Shown: piece after piece, positions 61,144-64,000 of the stretch
Layout of the letters: the number at the start of each line of letters is the position of its first letter
Numbering within the stretch: position 1 is the first letter of the stretch
Source: Candidatus Bathyanammoxibius amoris
GTDB taxonomy: Bacteria > Planctomycetota > Brocadiia > Brocadiales > Bathyanammoxibiaceae
Assembly: GCA_024451685.1 (NCBI GenBank)
Contig: JAMXCW010000003.1
Location: 62,001-126,000 of the forward strand
Direction of reading: 5' to 3'
DNA: 64,000 bases
Notes under the pieces: model-generated
Databases searched by the model: none
What the model was told of the DNA's origin: nothing
The model's input: only the letters and a program-made list of their open reading frames with translations
Position numbers and translations under genes: made by a program

Positions 61144-61251
61144 CTTTGACATCAACGTATCACATCACTATACTCCTGACAAGTGTAAGAACCGGCCTAA
61201 AAGTGCGGAAGACTGCTAATTTGAAGTCTCTTCAGAGGAATTTGGAAAATC

Positions 61252-61389
61252 GCAGGGCTAAAGCCCTGCGGCACCCGCTACAACAACAATGTGTGCCTCA
61301 GAATGACGGTTGTGTAGACGTTCTGAACAAAGATTACGTTTGTGGACTACAGATGTTCGCAGAGTAAACTCTGCCGCTACAACAACAAT
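61252..61389 (-). repeat. two copies of palindrome-plus-tail element
   Basis: Copy A is 61252-61290: GCAGGGCTAAAGCCCTGC, 7 bp, then CGCTACAACAACAAT. Copy B is 61359-61389: GCAGAGTAAACTCTGC then CGCTACAACAACAAT directly. Each is followed by a segment containing ACGTTCTGAA. On the minus strand the head reads GTAGCGG, linking it to the GTAGTGG family. Confidence 0.6.
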
Positions 61390-61422
61390 AGATACGTTCT
61401 GAATAAAGGTCATGAAGCTGTG

Positions 61423-61758
61423 ATGTCTAAGGAACATTCATTTCCAGATGAAGTTAAGAAAAGGGTTGATGCCCGGTTTAAGGGGATGCTCGGCGCCGTC
61501 GGTGAGGAGTATATGCTCTCCCCGGATGACGGTGAGAGCGGGGAAGAAAGTTATAAAAGAGTGGCGCTGTTGATGGACAATATGGGCCTGCTTGTCGTTG
61601 AGGTCCAAATAGACCCTGATAAAAACACAAACATTTACTCCGTTAAATACACCGGTACAAAACCCACCAGGCTGGAAACCCATTTAAGTCAGCAAGGGTT
61701 TACAACAAACGCCCTTCCCTTTAAGGGCCTGACTGCCAGGCTGGAGGAGTTTTTGTAG
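61423..61758 (+). CDS. hypothetical protein, 111 aa
   Basis: Not recognised. The likely start MSKEHSFPDEVKKRVDAR is at 61423; an ORF extends to 61342 through repeat DNA. Weak Shine-Dalgarno. Alpha/beta composition with VALLMDNMGLLVVEVQIDPDKN and SVKYTGTKPTRLE. No signal or membrane helix. It follows the repeat pair and converges with the CARDB gene, leaving 14 bp between the stops. Confidence 0.5.
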   Translation: MSKEHSFPDEVKKRVDARFKGMLGAVGEEYMLSPDDGESGEESYKRVALLMDNMGLLVVEVQIDPDKNTNIYSVKYTGTKPTRLETHLSQQGFTTNALPFKGLTARLEEFL

Positions 61759-61772
61759 CGGTGCACGTGCCG

Positions 61773-62966
61773 CTAGGGTGCTGATACGGTGAGCGCCATC
61801 TCAGGCGTCTGGGTAACGGTCCAGTAGGGGTAGCCGGCATATATCTCGCACTTGACCCTGTATTCCCCCGGCTCCGGTATCTTCTCACGAATATGGTAAG
61901 TAACGCTTTTCCCGGGGCCAAGGACCCAGATACCCTCCTCTACAATTTTGGCGGCGTTGAAGTCGCTGATTGGCCAATAGCGCAGGATTATCGTAGCGCC
62001 GCTGCCGTCGCGCCTGTAGTCGGGGAACATCCAGCGCACGCCTCCTTCATTGACGACGGTAAAGAAAAAATCGATATCATCCTGTGTCGTCGGGCTGCGC
62101 GGTTTCCAGTCTAAATCTACGTGCAGCGGCCCCTCGATTACAGAAATGTACTTTACGCGTTCGTTGTTGATATAGTTGTGCTCGGTGACGCGGCGGTCTG
62201 TGTTGATAGCGGCCTTAACCACGTTTCTGTTATATCTGGTGGAGAAGGTGCCCGTACCCTGGATTTCTCCAAATCTCCATGAGAGGGTCTCGCCCTGCTT
62301 CAGGCCCGGAACGTCGGCCTCCAGGTGGGTAGTATACGCCTCGCTCCCGACCTGCACGTCAAGCTCAAGCCTGAAAGCCCCGGCGTCGGCAGTTCCTTTG
62401 TTACGTATGATGACCTCAATATCCGGCCGGTCGAACACCGAGGGATTTACCGGCGTCCAGCGGATGTCCACGATATCCAGGTCAGGTTGAGGGGGTAATA
62501 TATTTATTGGAACCCTGTGAACGTTATTGTACGTACGTTCTTCTCCCTGAACCGGCTCTATGCGAAAGACAGCTACGTATTCACCCGGAACGGCGTTGCC
62601 AGGTATGACAACCGGGACCTTCATGTCATAAGTGGCCTGTTCCTGACCATAGGGAGGAAGCGTAACCTGGGCCGTGGAGGCTTCTGCCTGCCAGCTCTCA
62701 GGGAGGCCGTATGCCCCGACGTTTACCGGCCCCTCGTAGGTGGTGTTGCCCTGATTTGTTATGGTAATAGTATAGACGACGGTATCACCAGGGGCTACGG
62801 CGTCGCGCAGGTGGAGCCAGGGGTTGTCTTCCACAAGCTTACCGTAGCCGGAGATGACGAGGTCCGGGAATTCTCCCTCTCCACCGCGGGCCCCCGGAAA
62901 AGAGGCGAGTTGAAGACACAGGACACAACAAAATAGCGTGACGCATGAGCGAAGTTTCTGCCTCAT
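61773..62966 (-). CDS. exported CARDB/NEW3-type multi-Ig protein
   Basis: 397 aa. A Cys-rich signal (LFCCVLCLQLASFPGA) then three Ig-like modules. The first (about 35-165) has VVYTITITNQGNTTYEGPV, like the NEW3/DUF11 family. The second is a CARDB unit (DLDIVDIRWTPVNPSVFDRPDIEVIIRNKGTADAGAF). The third (LHVDLDWKPRSPTTQDDIDFFFTVVNEGG) resembles CARDB again. Probably surface adhesion or cell-envelope scaffolding; no enzyme motif seen. Confidence 0.78.
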   Translation of the reverse strand: MRQKLRSCVTLFCCVLCLQLASFPGARGGEGEFPDLVISGYGKLVEDNPWLHLRDAVAPGDTVVYTITITNQGNTTYEGPVNVGAYGLPESWQAEASTAQVTLPPYGQEQATYDMKVPVVIPGNAVPGEYVAVFRIEPVQGEERTYNNVHRVPINILPPQPDLDIVDIRWTPVNPSVFDRPDIEVIIRNKGTADAGAFRLELDVQVGSEAYTTHLEADVPGLKQGETLSWRFGEIQGTGTFSTRYNRNVVKAAINTDRRVTEHNYINNERVKYISVIEGPLHVDLDWKPRSPTTQDDIDFFFTVVNEGGVRWMFPDYRRDGSGATIILRYWPISDFNAAKIVEEGIWVLGPGKSVTYHIREKIPEPGEYRVKCEIYAGYPYWTVTQTPEMALTVSAP

Positions 62967-62993
62967 AACAGGGCTCCATCCGCAGTAGAATAA

Positions 62994-64000
62994 TTACGGC
63001 AAAAGGTTTCCCTCGGTGTCAAAGGACATGGTTGCCGCCTCCGAGACTGTTTCCAGGTCCCGGCGTCCGTTTAATTCACCAGTATAGGCATCTGAGACGC
63101 TCAGTTCTTCGAGGTCCCGGGTGCTCTTTATCCTTACGATACGCGCATGTTCAGGTTTAACGAGACCCAGCGTGTCTAGTGCCTGTGTCAGGGCCTCCCT
63201 GTCAGTAGCACAGGTTGGGGGAATCTTGGCCCCCTCGGGCCTCAGGGCGGTAATACAGTTTACGTCCGTGTCGGCAATGTTTATCTTGTCGACAAGGCGT
63301 TTGGTGGTAAAGTCGGCAAACCCGATCCCACAGGCGTTGCCGTCGGATTTACCTGTAAGGTCTCTGACAAATATCCTTTTTATTTTTATATTGGAGTGTT
63401 CTTTCCTCCCGATGATTGACGTGTCTATTCCAGTACCCGAGATGTCTTTGCCCATCTCGTCTACGACCAGGAGGTCAATCTCATTGAAGGGCAGTTTTGC
63501 CGTCAGGCTGACAGCCTTCTCCAGGAGTTCCGGTTCCCTCTCCAGAAGTCTGTCCGGTAATACGGCCTCCAGCCCCGCAACTTCGCCCCTGGCGTTTTCA
63601 ATGACGGCCAGGCCTAAAAGGACGGGGAGCTTTTTCAGGAGGATAGGGACTGTGTCGTTTATGATTTCGTCGAATGAATATTCCTGTGTCGCGCGGTGGT
63701 ATATTGTGGCAGCGGGCTGCTTGCCCAGCCCTACAAGGAGCATCTTGACGAGACCGCTCTCAATTCTGCCGCTAAAGCGTGTATGTGTCTTGATGCGGTT
63801 GATGAGGACTATGTGGTCTGCCCCGGCAGCATGTTTGTCCATATGCACAGGAAACCCAAGGGGGCTGGTGCCCATATCTACCACCTCCATTGAGGACCTG
63901 ATGGGGACGCCCATGCGGGCCTCCGTAATTCCATACCCGGCCAGCACTGCGGCCTGCCCCTCCGCGGTGGCACCGCCATGGCTGCCCATGGCAGGGATTA
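62994..64000 (-). CDS. LarA-like (DUF2088/DUF362-type) protein, 5' end outside window
   Basis: Open to the window edge; in-frame IPA precedes the first visible ATG at 63989, so the real start lies beyond 64000. IPAMGSHGGATAEGQ at the visible N-terminus is the hallmark GSHGGAT of the lactate racemase N-terminal domain family (LarA, Ni-pincer enzymes). RIKTHTRFSGRIESGLVKM continues the family. The usual pincer Lys and His ligands cannot be confirmed here. No larB, larC or larE is visible. The C-terminus (MSFDTEGNLLP) is complete. Confidence 0.8.
   Translation of the reverse strand, partial: IPAMGSHGGATAEGQAAVLAGYGITEARMGVPIRSSMEVVDMGTSPLGFPVHMDKHAAGADHIVLINRIKTHTRFSGRIESGLVKMLLVGLGKQPAATIYHRATQEYSFDEIINDTVPILLKKLPVLLGLAVIENARGEVAGLEAVLPDRLLEREPELLEKAVSLTAKLPFNEIDLLVVDEMGKDISGTGIDTSIIGRKEHSNIKIKRIFVRDLTGKSDGNACGIGFADFTTKRLVDKINIADTDVNCITALRPEGAKIPPTCATDREALTQALDTLGLVKPEHARIVRIKSTRDLEELSVSDAYTGELNGRRDLETVSEAATMSFDTEGNLLP

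Noticed and set aside
61342-61422. N-terminal extension of the 111-aa hypothetical gene.
   Set aside because: The extension runs through repeat DNA (CGCTACAACAACAAT), giving a low-complexity NNN peptide that is unlikely to be translated.

Overview
The window looks like chromosomal core DNA, roughly 50-55% GC by eye, from a Gram-negative-type anaerobic or microaerophilic bacterium. A planctomycete near the Brocadiales (anammox relatives) is my best guess. The hints are many predicted lipoproteins, two lgt genes, system II cytochrome c maturation (CcsB/CcsA), several c-type haem proteins including twin cytochrome P460-like lipoproteins, formate-tetrahydrofolate ligase beside a NuoEF-type diaphorase, and a fused PurS-PurS-PurL. 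This taxonomic guess is inference: no rRNA gene is present to confirm it.

Layout. 1-2656: the 3' part of a PstS-like binding protein, a small zinc-ribbon protein, an HD-GYP remnant, and two tandem P460-like lipoproteins. 2939-17350 (+): tyrA, purL, fhs, purQ, nuoE-like, nuoF-like, a Cys-rich P-loop protein, recJ, a YbaK-family deacylase, selD (with an in-frame UGA for selenocysteine), an exported isoaspartyl methyltransferase and a small lipoprotein. 17363-26097 (-): trmD, rpsP, ffh, murA, prmC, prfA, rpmE, ccsB and ccsA. 26609-31979: an orphan small gene, a seven-repeat beta-propeller lipoprotein, panC, panD and two tandem lgt genes. 32430-41609 (-): hflX, yebC, a TPR lipoprotein, hisG, rbfA, DUF503, infB, nusA and a small membrane ORF. 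41645-47468: plsC, two 8-bladed PQQ-type propellers, a DUF1573 protein and a phosphoesterase-like/tetrahaem fusion. 47743-58065 (+): galT, glgA, a GH57 glucanotransferase, a histidine kinase and response regulator, glgC and two cytochrome c'-like proteins. 58391-61143: an AT-rich accessory segment with a membrane-anchored Mrr-type nuclease and a pentapeptide-repeat/pore protein bracketed by 43-bp direct repeats, ending at the 3' end of a tRNA-Sec gene. 61423-64000: a hypothetical gene, a CARDB-type exported protein and the 3' part of a LarA-like gene.

How the parts connect. SelD (itself a selenoprotein with a SECIS-like hairpin) and tRNA-Sec together indicate a selenocysteine-decoding organism. 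fhs with NuoEF-like subunits fits formate/C1 metabolism and also supplies formyl-tetrahydrofolate for purine synthesis (purL, purQ). CcsA/CcsB would mature the many CxxCH proteins, and Lgt would lipidate the many lipobox proteins. galT-glgA-GH57-glgC form a glycogen module with a two-component system embedded in it. The most unusual stretch is the tRNA-Sec-adjacent cassette at 58391-60929, a candidate genomic island that may have a defence role. Short palindromic repeats, many with a GTAGTGG or GTAGCGG head, are scattered through the intergenic gaps.
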